From: an uncultured Lachnospiraceae bacterium
Lineage (GTDB): Bacteria > Bacillota > Clostridia > Lachnospirales > Lachnospiraceae
NCBI GenBank assembly: GCA_902775485.1
Contig: CACYMJ010000022.1
Span: forward strand, 1-36,632
Reading direction: 5' to 3'
Length of the DNA: 36,632 bases
The notes under the pieces were generated by a model. That model did no database searches, was not told where the DNA came from, and saw only the letters and a program-made list of their open reading frames with translations. Both the position numbers and the translations under genes were made by a program. Of the stretch, positions 18,438 through 27,827 are shown piece by piece (positions within the stretch are counted from its first letter, which is position 1; each line of letters starts with the position of its first letter).

Positions 18438-19528
18438 TATTTGTTGTCCCCTTCGCCGTTATCTGTATTATTTACGGGCGGCGTATCAACAAGAGTCGCC
18501 GTCGGTCTTGCCGGCTGTTTTTTCGACGCCGCGTTTGCCTTTGGGGGCTTATTCTTATTAACCTTCTTAACCACTGCAATAACGGCCTTTATGATCACAA
18601 ATACGATAATAAATACAATAAACAGTATTATCAGCAGTACGAGCAGCGTGGGCAGGAATGCGATAAATCCTATGATGAAATCCTGTATCGTCTCCCATGC
18701 ATCTTCACAGCTTTCAAGGAACTCCTCCGACAGCCTCTGTCCGAACGTCTTCTCTTCAACAGGTTCGGGAGTATATTCCTTAACCTCACGGACATTAAGA
18801 TTCACCGTCGAATACACAACCTGATTGTTCATCGTGCGAAGTCTTGATTCGTAGCTTTCTATCTCGTAACGCACTTCGGTAAGACGGTTTTCAAGTTCGA
18901 TTATGTTCTCAAGCGTATCTGCCTGTTCAAGCAGTTCATTAAGTCTTTGCTGCTCGATCTTGAGCGAATCCTTATGAGCTTCAACATCGGCATACTGTAA
19001 AGTCACATCTTCGGCTGATTCGTTCTTGCTCGTTATATTGGAATGCTCACTCACATCGGAGACAAACATGCTAAGCTTTGCGGCCGGGATACGTGCAACG
19101 ATGAACGCACTCCTCTCGCTGTAGGAGTCATATGAATTGCCGCTGATATCGACAGATTCGGCATAACCTCCCAGCGTATCTATCTTGTCCGTCACATTTG
19201 AAATAAACTTGTCAAATTCCCTTGTCTCCGCAGACATGCTCACTGTTTTGATGAGCTTCCTGTTGGAACTTGCCAGTATCTCCGAATCGCTGGCGGCTTC
19301 CGAATCCCCGGCAGCCCTTGCCTCCTCGGGTTCGATATCCGCCTCTTCCTCCGCGGCATAATCATACAGATCATCACTGTATGCATAGGACTCTGCTGCC
19401 ATTGCCGGTGCTGCAGCTTCCTTGGCATTATAACCGCCCGAATCGGAGCTTGCGCTGCTTGATCCGCATCCGGTAAGTATGCCGCATAATAACATGAATA
19501 CAGCAAGTGTTATTGTTCTTTTTTTCAT
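18437..19528 (-). CDS. DUF4349 domain lipoprotein
   Basis: A 363-residue membrane-tethered protein. The signal peptide ends at lipobox LTGC (C21). Residues 22-85 are Ser/Ala/Glu-rich linker. Residues 90-270 are the DUF4349 region: RKLIKTVSMSAETREFDKF, then GGYAESVDISG, then a long coiled coil (about 170-230: EAHKDSLKIEQQRLNELLEQ and onward) and VVYSTVNLNVREV. A membrane helix follows at about 285-325, then a basic and Pro/Thr-rich tail that would face the cytosol. It is therefore anchored at both the lipid and the helix. Start ATG has GGGAGGA at 6-8 bases. Function of DUF4349 is unknown; envelope stress sensing has been considered. It is co-transcribed with the M16 peptidase and era. Confidence 0.9.
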   Translation of the reverse strand: MKKRTITLAVFMLLCGILTGCGSSSASSDSGGYNAKEAAAPAMAAESYAYSDDLYDYAAEEEADIEPEEARAAGDSEAASDSEILASSNRKLIKTVSMSAETREFDKFISNVTDKIDTLGGYAESVDISGNSYDSYSERSAFIVARIPAAKLSMFVSDVSEHSNITSKNESAEDVTLQYADVEAHKDSLKIEQQRLNELLEQADTLENIIELENRLTEVRYEIESYESRLRTMNNQVVYSTVNLNVREVKEYTPEPVEEKTFGQRLSEEFLESCEDAWETIQDFIIGFIAFLPTLLVLLIILFIVFIIVFVIIKAVIAVVKKVNKNKPPKANAASKKQPARPTATLVDTPPVNNTDNGEGDNK

Positions 19529-19562
19529 AAGTATTCCTCCCTGAAAAAACGCGAATTAAAGT

Positions 19563-22502
19563 TTATTGCAAAAACAAAGCTTCAGTTCTGTCAAAAATGT
19601 CCGCTTCTTTGTCTATTTCTTCCTCTCCGCCGAGAACACAAATACATTCACTCTCATGCATCTTCTCTATATATCTGTGAAGGTCTCTGATATCCTGCGT
19701 CGAACATGAAAGGATCTCATCTCTTTCCTTCTGTATCTTTTCGATGCTGTCATGAGACAGGAAGGCATCCTTGCTCCTGACCCCCTTCGCACTCGGAGTC
19801 AGCGGAAAATCAAGATCCGATACCGTACCGAGAATGAACTTTGTCATATCCCTTTCGGATACCGAAAACTCCTTCAGATAGGCTGCTGCATTATCATAAA
19901 CATCGAGCGTCCTCTTAAGATTAGGGTCTCTGTATGACGTAAACACGCACTTACCGCTTCTGGTAAACGAACCGAAACAACCGTACGCACCTCCGACAAC
20001 CCTTACTTGATTCCACAGATACTCATATCCCATGATGACCTTAAGAACCTTAAGGGCTCCCGTATATGGCAGATCGGCGCATCTGTACATACCGGCCTTT
20101 GCAACATACTGTACCTTGGCACTCGTCTTAAACCCTTCACTTATCTTCCTCGGTTCAAATACGATCTGTCCGGCTGTACATTTAAGCTCAGGTGCAGACG
20201 ATGCAAACTCGGCTGCGTGTTTCGAGAAAAGATCGAACTGATCACGTGTTGCGATATAATCAAACAACGCGATATTGTCTTTCGTAAATATCCTCTTTGC
20301 CAGTCCGGCAAGCTTTTGGGCGATATCTTCTGCCCTGTTATCGTAATCCTTTTCTATCGATTCGATAAATCTGTAAAAATCAATGCCTCCGGTCTTCTCG
20401 GAGATCATATCACAAACGCTCAGTCCTGATGCCGCTCTTCCCATGGCGATAACATGACCGCTGCTCATCATCGCAGCCTGAAGTCTTGATTTTAACATGC
20501 ATATCAGTTCATACATCCTCTTCCTGTCGGAAAAATCGGATGTATAAACTATCTCTTTTATCATGTCAAAAGCATAAGGAAGACGATCGTAGAGTATCTT
20601 AGCCTTCATTTCAAAATGATGAAGATACTGTTCGGGATCATCAAGGTTTGGATACAGCGATGTTGATGCGCTTATTCCGCCGGAATTTAAGAAAATGTCA
20701 TTAGCAAGATCCGTATATGAGTAGTTCTTCGTGTTGACAAGCCCGAGTGATGCCTTTAAAAGTCCGAGATAAGGAAGCATATCCGTACCGATGTTTTTAA
20801 GATCAAATGAAATACTCAGATAACCTATCCCGTTTGTGAAAATATCATGATACAGATAATCCTTCTGTGCGATCTTACCGCTCTCGTTTATAAAGTTTTC
20901 GGCCTCTTTTTTTATATCGCTGATCTTAAGCAAAGGAATGCATTCCTTTACCTCATCCGGATCTTCCTCCTCCTGATACCGGTGAAGGGCCTTTGTATCC
21001 TCAATAAGCTTTTCTATCTGCTCATCTGTCATTTCGGATCTGATCTTAGCCAGTTTTTCCGACAGTTCCCTGTCCTTTTTGATCGTAAGAGACCTGACAG
21101 GAACAAGACATAATGTCGATGCATGTTTATTATCAAGCAGATACTGTTTGGTGAGCTTTTCGAAGTAATCCGTTTCGGTCATCTTCTTTAAAAACTCAAA
21201 CGTATCAAGAGCACCTAAATGAATGAACGGCTTATCTTCATCGTACAGCCAGGAATCAAGACACGTAAGTCCGTACATAAGTCCCTTGGGATAATGGCCG
21301 TAATCCGCCTCCCTGAACTTGAACTCAAACAGGTTTATCCCTGCAAGCAGAGCTTTCTTGTCATAACCTTCTTTTACAACCTTTTCAAGCTCACTCCTGA
21401 TGATCTCAAGAAACTTCTCTCTTGATGACAGATCCGAATTCTTGACTATTATCGAGATATACGGCTGGTATATGCCGTTCTCATACAGTGACTGTACGTC
21501 CTTGCATATACCCGAATCAAGTAAAGCCTTTTTCAGGACAGCACCCGGTGATGAAAGCAGTGCATATTCTATGACCTGAAATGCTATGTACAGTTTTTCA
21601 TCAAGGCTTGTTGAAATGACCGTATTATATGACAGATAAGAGTTTTGTTCTTCGCTCTCATCGTTTGTGATCGGATACTCCTTAACGATCTGTTTGGGCT
21701 TGTCAAAGCCGTTTTGCAGCTCAACCGAAGAATCGATATCGAGCCTGTCAAAACGGTCGAGATACTCTCTGTCGATATATCCGAGTCTTTCCTCAAAATC
21801 TACATCACCATACAGATAGATGTAGCTGTTGGACGGATGATAGTATCGTCTGTGAAAATCCAGAAACTGCTCATACGAAAGCGACGGTATCACATCAGGA
21901 TCCCCGCCGGATTCAACACCGTAACAGTTGTCCGGGAAAAGCGAATCAAATACCGAACGTGACAACATGTCATCCGGTGATGAGAACGCACCCTTCATCT
22001 CCGAATATACGACACCGTTCAAGGTAATGGGGCTGTCCTTATCCTCGATCTCATAGTGCCACCCTTCCTGCCTGAATATCTCCTCGCGCTTATAAATGTT
22101 CGGATGAAAAACGGCATCAAGATATACGTCCATAAGATTGGCATAATCCTGATCGTTACAGCTGGCAACGGGATATACAGTCTTATCAGGATATGTCATC
22201 GCATTAAGGAATGTATTTAGTGAACCCTTTGCAAGTTCAACAAACGGATCCTTGGAAGGATACTTGGCAGAGCCGCATAAAACGGAGTGCTCTATTATGT
22301 GAGGGACACCGGTCGAATCCTCGGGCGGTGTGCGGAATCCTATATAAAACACTTTGTTTTCATCATCGTTTTCGATGCAGACTACCCTTGCTCCGGTCTT
22401 TTTATGCCTTAAAACATAACCGGTCGACTTGATGTCTCCGATATCAGTCTTGGAAACAAGTTCATATGCATTAAGATCTTGTAAGTTCATTGTCTTTCCC
22501 AA
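19563..22502 (-). CDS. M16C-family zinc metallopeptidase (presequence-protease-like)
   Basis: A 979-residue single-chain clamshell peptidase of the insulinase superfamily, subfamily M16C. The inverted zinc motif H68-I-I-E71-H72 is intact and the distal ligand is probably E168 in YSEMKG, 97 residues on, the PreP spacing. Two M16 halves are visible: the catalytic one in residues 20-260 and the inactive repeat in the second half (from about 545). No signal peptide, so it likely degrades peptides in the cytosol. Starts: TTG at 22502 with AGGAGGGGAG upstream at good spacing, or the ATG four codons on. It follows the rhomboid-like gene by 24 bases and precedes the DUF4349 lipoprotein by about 35, in the same operon. 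Confidence 0.92.
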   Translation of the reverse strand: MGKTMNLQDLNAYELVSKTDIGDIKSTGYVLRHKKTGARVVCIENDDENKVFYIGFRTPPEDSTGVPHIIEHSVLCGSAKYPSKDPFVELAKGSLNTFLNAMTYPDKTVYPVASCNDQDYANLMDVYLDAVFHPNIYKREEIFRQEGWHYEIEDKDSPITLNGVVYSEMKGAFSSPDDMLSRSVFDSLFPDNCYGVESGGDPDVIPSLSYEQFLDFHRRYYHPSNSYIYLYGDVDFEERLGYIDREYLDRFDRLDIDSSVELQNGFDKPKQIVKEYPITNDESEEQNSYLSYNTVISTSLDEKLYIAFQVIEYALLSSPGAVLKKALLDSGICKDVQSLYENGIYQPYISIIVKNSDLSSREKFLEIIRSELEKVVKEGYDKKALLAGINLFEFKFREADYGHYPKGLMYGLTCLDSWLYDEDKPFIHLGALDTFEFLKKMTETDYFEKLTKQYLLDNKHASTLCLVPVRSLTIKKDRELSEKLAKIRSEMTDEQIEKLIEDTKALHRYQEEEDPDEVKECIPLLKISDIKKEAENFINESGKIAQKDYLYHDIFTNGIGYLSISFDLKNIGTDMLPYLGLLKASLGLVNTKNYSYTDLANDIFLNSGGISASTSLYPNLDDPEQYLHHFEMKAKILYDRLPYAFDMIKEIVYTSDFSDRKRMYELICMLKSRLQAAMMSSGHVIAMGRAASGLSVCDMISEKTGGIDFYRFIESIEKDYDNRAEDIAQKLAGLAKRIFTKDNIALFDYIATRDQFDLFSKHAAEFASSAPELKCTAGQIVFEPRKISEGFKTSAKVQYVAKAGMYRCADLPYTGALKVLKVIMGYEYLWNQVRVVGGAYGCFGSFTRSGKCVFTSYRDPNLKRTLDVYDNAAAYLKEFSVSERDMTKFILGTVSDLDFPLTPSAKGVRSKDAFLSHDSIEKIQKERDEILSCSTQDIRDLHRYIEKMHESECICVLGGEEEIDKEADIFDRTEALFLQ

Positions 22503-22526
22503 TTAAGCTCTCCCCTCCTGTAATAT

Positions 22527-23399
22527 CTACTGTATATGAGTATGCGTGAATAAATGCTCATTGCAATATTCATAATTACCGTTACATTTCGAACAGAACC
22601 TGAATTCCAGGTCATCACCGTCCATCTCGGTTCTGCCGCATATGGCGCATTTGTGTTTGGTGATCGTACCGGCGGATGCGGAAGCCGGGCCGGTTGAATA
22701 CGCCCTTGCGCTTGTTGCGTTTCTGAAGGCTTTCTTTCTGTACATTTCCTTCGGCGAGATGCTCTTGTAATTTCTGGTCGAAAGGAAGAACACGATAAAG
22801 TTCAACAGGCTCATAACAATGGCGATACGGCCTGCCGATCCGCTGACGGCAAACTGGTATGCTAGCATGATCGCATATACATAAGCCATCCACTTCATCT
22901 TGACGGGTATCACGAAGAACAGCAGCACCGAAACATTCGGATACGTTGCCGCAAAAGCGAGAAAGATGGACAGATTTATGTAATACGTGGAAAAGCCGCG
23001 CGATACAAGCGTGCCCGCAGCCACAGGATCGAGTCCGTTATATGTCGATATAACATAAAGCGCCACGGCTCCGATCACCGTAAATATAATGCCCGAGAAT
23101 ATATATACGTTATACCTGAAAGCGCCCCACGTTTTCTCAAGAGCCATACCGATCTGGTAGTAAAAATACAACATGATGATCGTAAATATATCAAAACTGC
23201 CCGGCGGTACGAGTATCCATGTAATGATACGCCAAACCTGTCCTTTGGAAAGATAGTACGGATTCAGGCTGATGAACTCGAGTGAGCCCGTAAATGCCAG
23301 GATATATCCGATCACATAAGCAATTATTATATACAGTGAAAGATTGGTGATCGAGTATTTACCGATCTTTTTTTCCATCTTGTTCAGAAACTTTTCCAT
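22527..23399 (-). CDS. Rhomboid-like membrane protein lacking catalytic residues, with Cys/His-rich tail
   Basis: About 290 residues. The first 210 form five or six membrane helices with rhomboid/derlin-like pattern: KGQVWRIITWIL near residue 54, a membrane-embedded stretch, and TWGAFRYNVYIFSG (92-105). The serine-protease GxSG motif and the second-site histidine are not present (STYYINLSIFLAFA and SGSAGRIAIVMSL at those places), so I expect a pseudo-protease or chaperone-like role. The C-terminal 45 residues are soluble and carry CAIC, CSKC, C, then H..HTH, one or two zinc sites. The ATG at 23399 has AGAGG 5 bases upstream; a GTG six bases earlier is less likely. It is the first gene of a minus-strand operon, with a promoter near 23431-23459. 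Confidence 0.8.
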   Translation of the reverse strand: MEKFLNKMEKKIGKYSITNLSLYIIIAYVIGYILAFTGSLEFISLNPYYLSKGQVWRIITWILVPPGSFDIFTIIMLYFYYQIGMALEKTWGAFRYNVYIFSGIIFTVIGAVALYVISTYNGLDPVAAGTLVSRGFSTYYINLSIFLAFAATYPNVSVLLFFVIPVKMKWMAYVYAIMLAYQFAVSGSAGRIAIVMSLLNFIVFFLSTRNYKSISPKEMYRKKAFRNATSARAYSTGPASASAGTITKHKCAICGRTEMDGDDLEFRFCSKCNGNYEYCNEHLFTHTHIQ

Positions 23400-23430
23400 A
23401 AACACCTCTTCTGTTCACAAAATCCGTCAT

Positions 23431-23459
23431 ATTATACCATATTCTGTGCGGAATATGAA
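23431..23459 (-). promoter_or_regulatory. Promoter of rhomboid-like/M16/era operon
   Basis: Extended -10 TGGTATAAT (TATAAT at 23436-23431) with a weak -35 TTCATA (23459-23454) at 17 bases. Predicted start near 23424. It faces the divergent promoter of the plus-strand gene (23526-23554); about 70 bases lie between the two -35 boxes. Confidence 0.7.
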
Positions 23460-23470
23460 TTATGAATTAT
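23455..23470. repeat. Short AT-rich tandem repeat in the divergent intergenic region
   Basis: ATGAATT occurs twice in tandem followed by AT, with further TCAATTG beyond. A GCCGT/ACGGC inverted repeat (23483-23487 with 23497-23501) follows. These occupy the segment between the two opposed promoters and could be operator sites or chance AT-rich sequence. Confidence 0.4.
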
Positions 23471-23525
23471 CAATTGTCAAAGGCCGTACAGACCGCACGG
23501 CTTGGGCACTTTTACCGATATTTTG

Positions 23526-23554
23526 TTGAAAAGAATCTCTTTTGCTTATATAAT
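23526..23554 (+). promoter_or_regulatory. Sigma-A promoter of the activase fusion gene
   Basis: TTGAAA at 23526-23531 and perfect TATAAT at 23549-23554 with a 17-base spacer. The start would fall near 23561, giving a leader of about 28 bases and an AAAGGA ribosome binding site 7 bases before the ATG. Confidence 0.9.
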
Positions 23555-23588
23555 AAGAACTCAGTGCTAAGTTTTAAAGGATGTACTC

Positions 23589-26500
23589 ATGACTGACAAT
23601 AAATATCTTCTCGGGATCGATATAGGTTCTACAACCGTCAAAATTGCCATAACAAACGAAAAGGATGAGCTTCTGTTTTCCGATTACAGAAGACACTTTG
23701 CCGATATCCAGAATACGCTTCGTGAACTTCTGATGGAAGCCGAAAAACAGCTCGGGCAGATCGAGCTTTACCCGATCATCACCGGCAGCGGCGGACTCAC
23801 TCTTGCCACGCATATGAACATACCCTTCGTCCAGGAAGTCATATGCGTCTCGACCGCCCTTTCAAAAATAGCTCCCGAGACCGACGTTGCCATAGAGCTC
23901 GGCGGGGAAGATGCCAAGATCATATATTTTGAGGACGGCAATATCGAACAGCGCATGAACGGAATATGTGCCGGCGGTACCGGTTCGTTCATAGACCAGA
24001 TGGCGTCCCTTCTCATGACTGATTCACAAGGGCTTAACGAATACGCCAAGAGTTATAACAGTCTTTATACCATCGCCGCCAGATGCGGAGTATTTGCCAA
24101 GTCCGACATACAGCCTCTCATTAACGACGGTGCGACCAAGGAAGATCTTGCCGCATCCATTTTCCAGGCTGTTGTCAATCAGACCATATCCGGTCTTGCC
24201 TGCGGTAAACCCATCCGTGGACACGTCGCGTTTCTCGGAGGCCCTCTTCATTTTCTCTCGGAGCTGACTAACGCATTCATCCGTACTCTTTCTCTTGATG
24301 AAGATCATGCGTTCATTCCCGAAAACTCCCATCTTTTCGCTGCCATGGGAGCGGCTTTCAATTACAAAGAGGATTCACATGTCAGCATAGATTCGCTGAT
24401 ACAGCTTCTGACAAACAAGATAAAGATGGATTTTGAGGTTGCCCGTATGGAACCTCTTTTTGACAGCGAGGACGAATACAGAAAATTCACGGACAGACAC
24501 AGCGAGGCAAAGATAATAAAACGTGAGCTGTCAGATTATCATGGCAGGTGTTTTCTTGGAATAGATGCCGGTTCAACAACTACAAAGGCCGCTCTTATCG
24601 ACATGGACGGTAATCTGCTCTACTCTTTTTACGACAACAATAACGGCAGCCCGCTTGCCACCTCAATACGTGCATTAAAAGAGATATACTCCCTTCTTCC
24701 GAAAGATGCATCGATAGTACATTCATGCTCTACAGGTTATGGCGAAGCACTGATCAAATCAGCTCTGATGCTTGATGACGGTGAAGTCGAAACAATCTCG
24801 CACTACTATGCTGCCGCATTTTTCGAACCGGATGTTGACTGTATTCTGGATATAGGCGGTCAGGATATGAAATGTATCCGTATCAAAAATCATGCCGTTG
24901 ACAACGTTCTTTTGAACGAGGCATGCTCCAGCGGATGCGGTTCATTTATTGAAACATTTGCACGAAGTCTCGATTACTCGGTATCCGATTTTGCAAAAGC
25001 CGCTCTTTTTGCGAAACACCCGATCGATCTCGGAACAAGATGTACCGTGTTCATGAACTCGAAAGTAAAGCAGGCCCAGAAGGAAGGCGCCGATGTCTCG
25101 GACATTTCAGCCGGCCTGGCCTATTCCGTTATAAAAAACGCTCTTTTCAAGGTTATAAAGGTCAGTGATGCCAGGGCTCTTGGCACAAAGATCGTTGTTC
25201 AGGGCGGAACGTTTTATAACGATGCGGTTTTACGTTCTCTTGAAAAAATAGCCGGTGCAAACGTTATAAGGCCTGATATTGCGGGTATAATGGGTGCATT
25301 CGGTGCAGCTCTTATCGCCCGGGAGCGTTATGAGGAAAATCCGTCAACGACCACTCTTTCTCCCGAACGGCTCGATGCATTCACTTTTGAAACATCGATG
25401 GCAAAGTGCAAAGGATGTACCAACAGCTGCCGTCTTACGATCAACAGGTTCTCCGGCGGAAGGCAGTTTATATCCGGAAACCGCTGCGAACGCGGCATAG
25501 GTAAGGTCAAGAACGAGGAAAATCTTCCGAACCTGTATGAATACAAGCTGCACAGGATATTCGACTACGAGCCCCTGCCCGCAAGTGAGGCAAAGCGCGG
25601 TGTTATCGGTATCCCGCGTGTTCTGAACATGTATGAGAACTATCCCTTCTGGTTCACTTTCCTGACAAAGCTCGGATACAGTGTTGTCACATCACCGATC
25701 AGCTCTCATAAAATATACGAAATGGGTATCGAATCGATTCCCAGCGAAAGTGAGTGCTATCCGGCAAAACTGGCTCACGGGCATATCATGTGGCTTATTA
25801 AAAAGGGCGTCCCTCTCATTTTTTATCCGAGTGTATTTTATGAAAGGAACGAGTTCCAGCAGGCCAGTAACCATTATAACTGCCCGATCGTCACATCATA
25901 CAGCGAAAACATCAAGAATAACGTTGATGAGATATGTCTTGGCAGCGTGAAGTTTCACAATCCTTTCCTTGCATTTTCAAACTTTGATACCGCATCAAAG
26001 GGACTGATAGCGGCATTTCCAGATATTCCCGCCGATCAAGTGTACTATGCCGCAAAAGCGGGCTGGGAAGAACTTGACAGGGCCAGAAGCGATATTCAGA
26101 AAAAAGGGGAAGAAGTTCTTAAATACCTTGACGAGACCGGACGCAGCGGTATCGTTCTTGCGGGACGGCCTTATCATATCGACCCGGAGATCAACCACGG
26201 AATACCGGAGATGATCAATTCATACGGCCTGGCCGTACTTACCGAAGACTCCATCTCACATCTTGCCGAAGTTGAAAGGCCGACGATAGTATCCGACCAG
26301 TGGATGTATCACTCAAGGCTTTACGCTGCAGCCACATACGTAAAACAGCGCGATGATATAGAACTCGTACAGCTCAACTCATTCGGCTGCGGACTTGACG
26401 CAGTCACGACGGATCAGGTAAATGACATTCTCTCTTCCGGTGATAAGATATACACCTGTCTTAAGATAGACGAGGTTAACAATCTCGGAGCCGCAAGGAT

Positions 26501-27821
26501 CAGGATCCGCTCTCTTCTGGCTGCCATACGGATCAGAAAGAAAAAACAGGGACAGCGCAAAATACGTTCTGCCGCTTACGATCGTGTTCTGTATACCCGT
26601 CAGATGTATAACGACCGCTATACGATCCTCTGTCCACAGATGTCGCCGATACACTTTGACCTGCTTGAGAGCGCCTTTAATGCCGAGGGCTATAATATCG
26701 TTGTTCTTAACAATTCAAATCGTGCCGCAATAGACATGGGACTCCAGTTTGTTAATAATGACGCGTGTTATCCTTCGCTTATCGTTGTCGGTCAGATAAT
26801 GGATGCCATACTTTCCGGTCAGTACGATACAAATAAGCTTGCCGTTATCATGACTCAGACCGGCGGCGGCTGCAGAGCGACCAACTATATCGGTTTTATC
26901 AGAAGAGCACTTGCCAAGGCAGGATATCCGGATATTCCCGTTATTTCGCTGAATCTGTCAAAGCTTGAATCCAATCCCGGGTTTAAGATCACTCCCAAAT
27001 TTCTTCTTCGCGGGATATGTGCTGCGGCATTCGGGGATATCTTTATGAGGTGTCTTTACAGGATGCGGCCGTATGAACTTGAGAAGGGCTCCGCAGATAA
27101 GCTTCACGAAAAATGGATCGGACCGTGTCAGAAGTTTGTAGGATCGGATCATATTTCCATACCCGGATTTTTCAGATTATGCCGGCAGATAGTTGCTGAT
27201 TTTGACGCTCTTCCCATAGATGAGAGCATCAAAAAACCCCGTGTGGGCATCGTTGGTGAGATACTTGTCAAGTTCTCTCCCACTGCGAACAACGATCTTG
27301 TCAATCTGCTCGAAGCAGAAGGCGCAGAAGCCGTGGTCCCCGATCTTCTTGATTTTATGCAGTACTGTTTTTATAACCAGAAATATAAGGCTGAACATCT
27401 GGGAACAAAAAAAAGCACGGCTACGATCGCCTCTCTGGGGATATGGGCTATAGAACGCGTGCGCGGTGCAAGCGTTAAAGCGTTAAAGAGCAGTGTACAT
27501 TTTGAACCGCCCGTTCATATAAGTACACTTGCCGAATATGCAAAATCGATCGTTGATATCGGTAACCAGACCGGTGAAGGATGGTTCCTTACCGGAGAAA
27601 TGATGGAACTTGTTAACAGCGGAATCCTCAATATTGTATGTACCCAGCCATTCGGCTGTCTTCCCAATCACGTTGTGGGAAAAGGAGTTATAAAGGCGAT
27701 CAGGCGTAAATACAAAAAGGCAAATATTGTTGCGATAGATTACGATCCCGGAGCCAGCGAAGTCAATCAGCTCAACCGTATCAAGCTCATGCTCTCGACC
27801 GCATTTAAGAATCTTGAATAG
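23589..27821 (+). CDS. Giant fusion: two BcrA/HgdC-type activase ATPases + 2-hydroxyacyl-CoA dehydratase-like region
   Basis: A 1410-residue cytosolic protein. Activase-type ATPase 1 spans residues 5-260 (phosphate loop [15 protein letters not shown]127 in CAGGTG and C166 in ARCGVF). ATPase 2 spans 320-580 ([15 protein letters not shown]446 and C485). In each the two Cys are 39 apart, the spacing of the [4Fe-4S] ligands in 2-hydroxyglutaryl-CoA dehydratase activase. A Cys block follows (C607, C610, C614, C633), then a DUF2229/HgdB-like region with conserved Cys (SECYPAK, about 720). The end ([28 protein letters not shown]) is typical of the family. Activases hydrolyse ATP to drive an electron into a dehydratase; the substrate here is unknown. 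It stands alone, with no CoA-transferase or dehydratase genes beside it. ATG with AAAGGA 7 bases upstream. Confidence 0.9.
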   Translation: MTDNKYLLGIDIGSTTVKIAITNEKDELLFSDYRRHFADIQNTLRELLMEAEKQLGQIELYPIITGSGGLTLATHMNIPFVQEVICVSTALSKIAPETDVAIELGGEDAKIIYFEDGNIEQRMNGICAGGTGSFIDQMASLLMTDSQGLNEYAKSYNSLYTIAARCGVFAKSDIQPLINDGATKEDLAASIFQAVVNQTISGLACGKPIRGHVAFLGGPLHFLSELTNAFIRTLSLDEDHAFIPENSHLFAAMGAAFNYKEDSHVSIDSLIQLLTNKIKMDFEVARMEPLFDSEDEYRKFTDRHSEAKIIKRELSDYHGRCFLGIDAGSTTTKAALIDMDGNLLYSFYDNNNGSPLATSIRALKEIYSLLPKDASIVHSCSTGYGEALIKSALMLDDGEVETISHYYAAAFFEPDVDCILDIGGQDMKCIRIKNHAVDNVLLNEACSSGCGSFIETFARSLDYSVSDFAKAALFAKHPIDLGTRCTVFMNSKVKQAQKEGADVSDISAGLAYSVIKNALFKVIKVSDARALGTKIVVQGGTFYNDAVLRSLEKIAGANVIRPDIAGIMGAFGAALIARERYEENPSTTTLSPERLDAFTFETSMAKCKGCTNSCRLTINRFSGGRQFISGNRCERGIGKVKNEENLPNLYEYKLHRIFDYEPLPASEAKRGVIGIPRVLNMYENYPFWFTFLTKLGYSVVTSPISSHKIYEMGIESIPSESECYPAKLAHGHIMWLIKKGVPLIFYPSVFYERNEFQQASNHYNCPIVTSYSENIKNNVDEICLGSVKFHNPFLAFSNFDTASKGLIAAFPDIPADQVYYAAKAGWEELDRARSDIQKKGEEVLKYLDETGRSGIVLAGRPYHIDPEINHGIPEMINSYGLAVLTEDSISHLAEVERPTIVSDQWMYHSRLYAAATYVKQRDDIELVQLNSFGCGLDAVTTDQVNDILSSGDKIYTCLKIDEVNNLGAARIRIRSLLAAIRIRKKKQGQRKIRSAAYDRVLYTRQMYNDRYTILCPQMSPIHFDLLESAFNAEGYNIVVLNNSNRAAIDMGLQFVNNDACYPSLIVVGQIMDAILSGQYDTNKLAVIMTQTGGGCRATNYIGFIRRALAKAGYPDIPVISLNLSKLESNPGFKITPKFLLRGICAAAFGDIFMRCLYRMRPYELEKGSADKLHEKWIGPCQKFVGSDHISIPGFFRLCRQIVADFDALPIDESIKKPRVGIVGEILVKFSPTANNDLVNLLEAEGAEAVVPDLLDFMQYCFYNQKYKAEHLGTKKSTATIASLGIWAIERVRGASVKALKSSVHFEPPVHISTLAEYAKSIVDIGNQTGEGWFLTGEMMELVNSGILNIVCTQPFGCLPNHVVGKGVIKAIRRKYKKANIVAIDYDPGASEVNQLNRIKLMLSTAFKNLE

Positions 27822-27827
27822 ACCGGC

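Noticed and set aside
18365-18847. 160-codon plus-strand frame over era/DUF4349 junction
   Set aside because: Antisense to two well-supported coupled genes; no recognisable protein.
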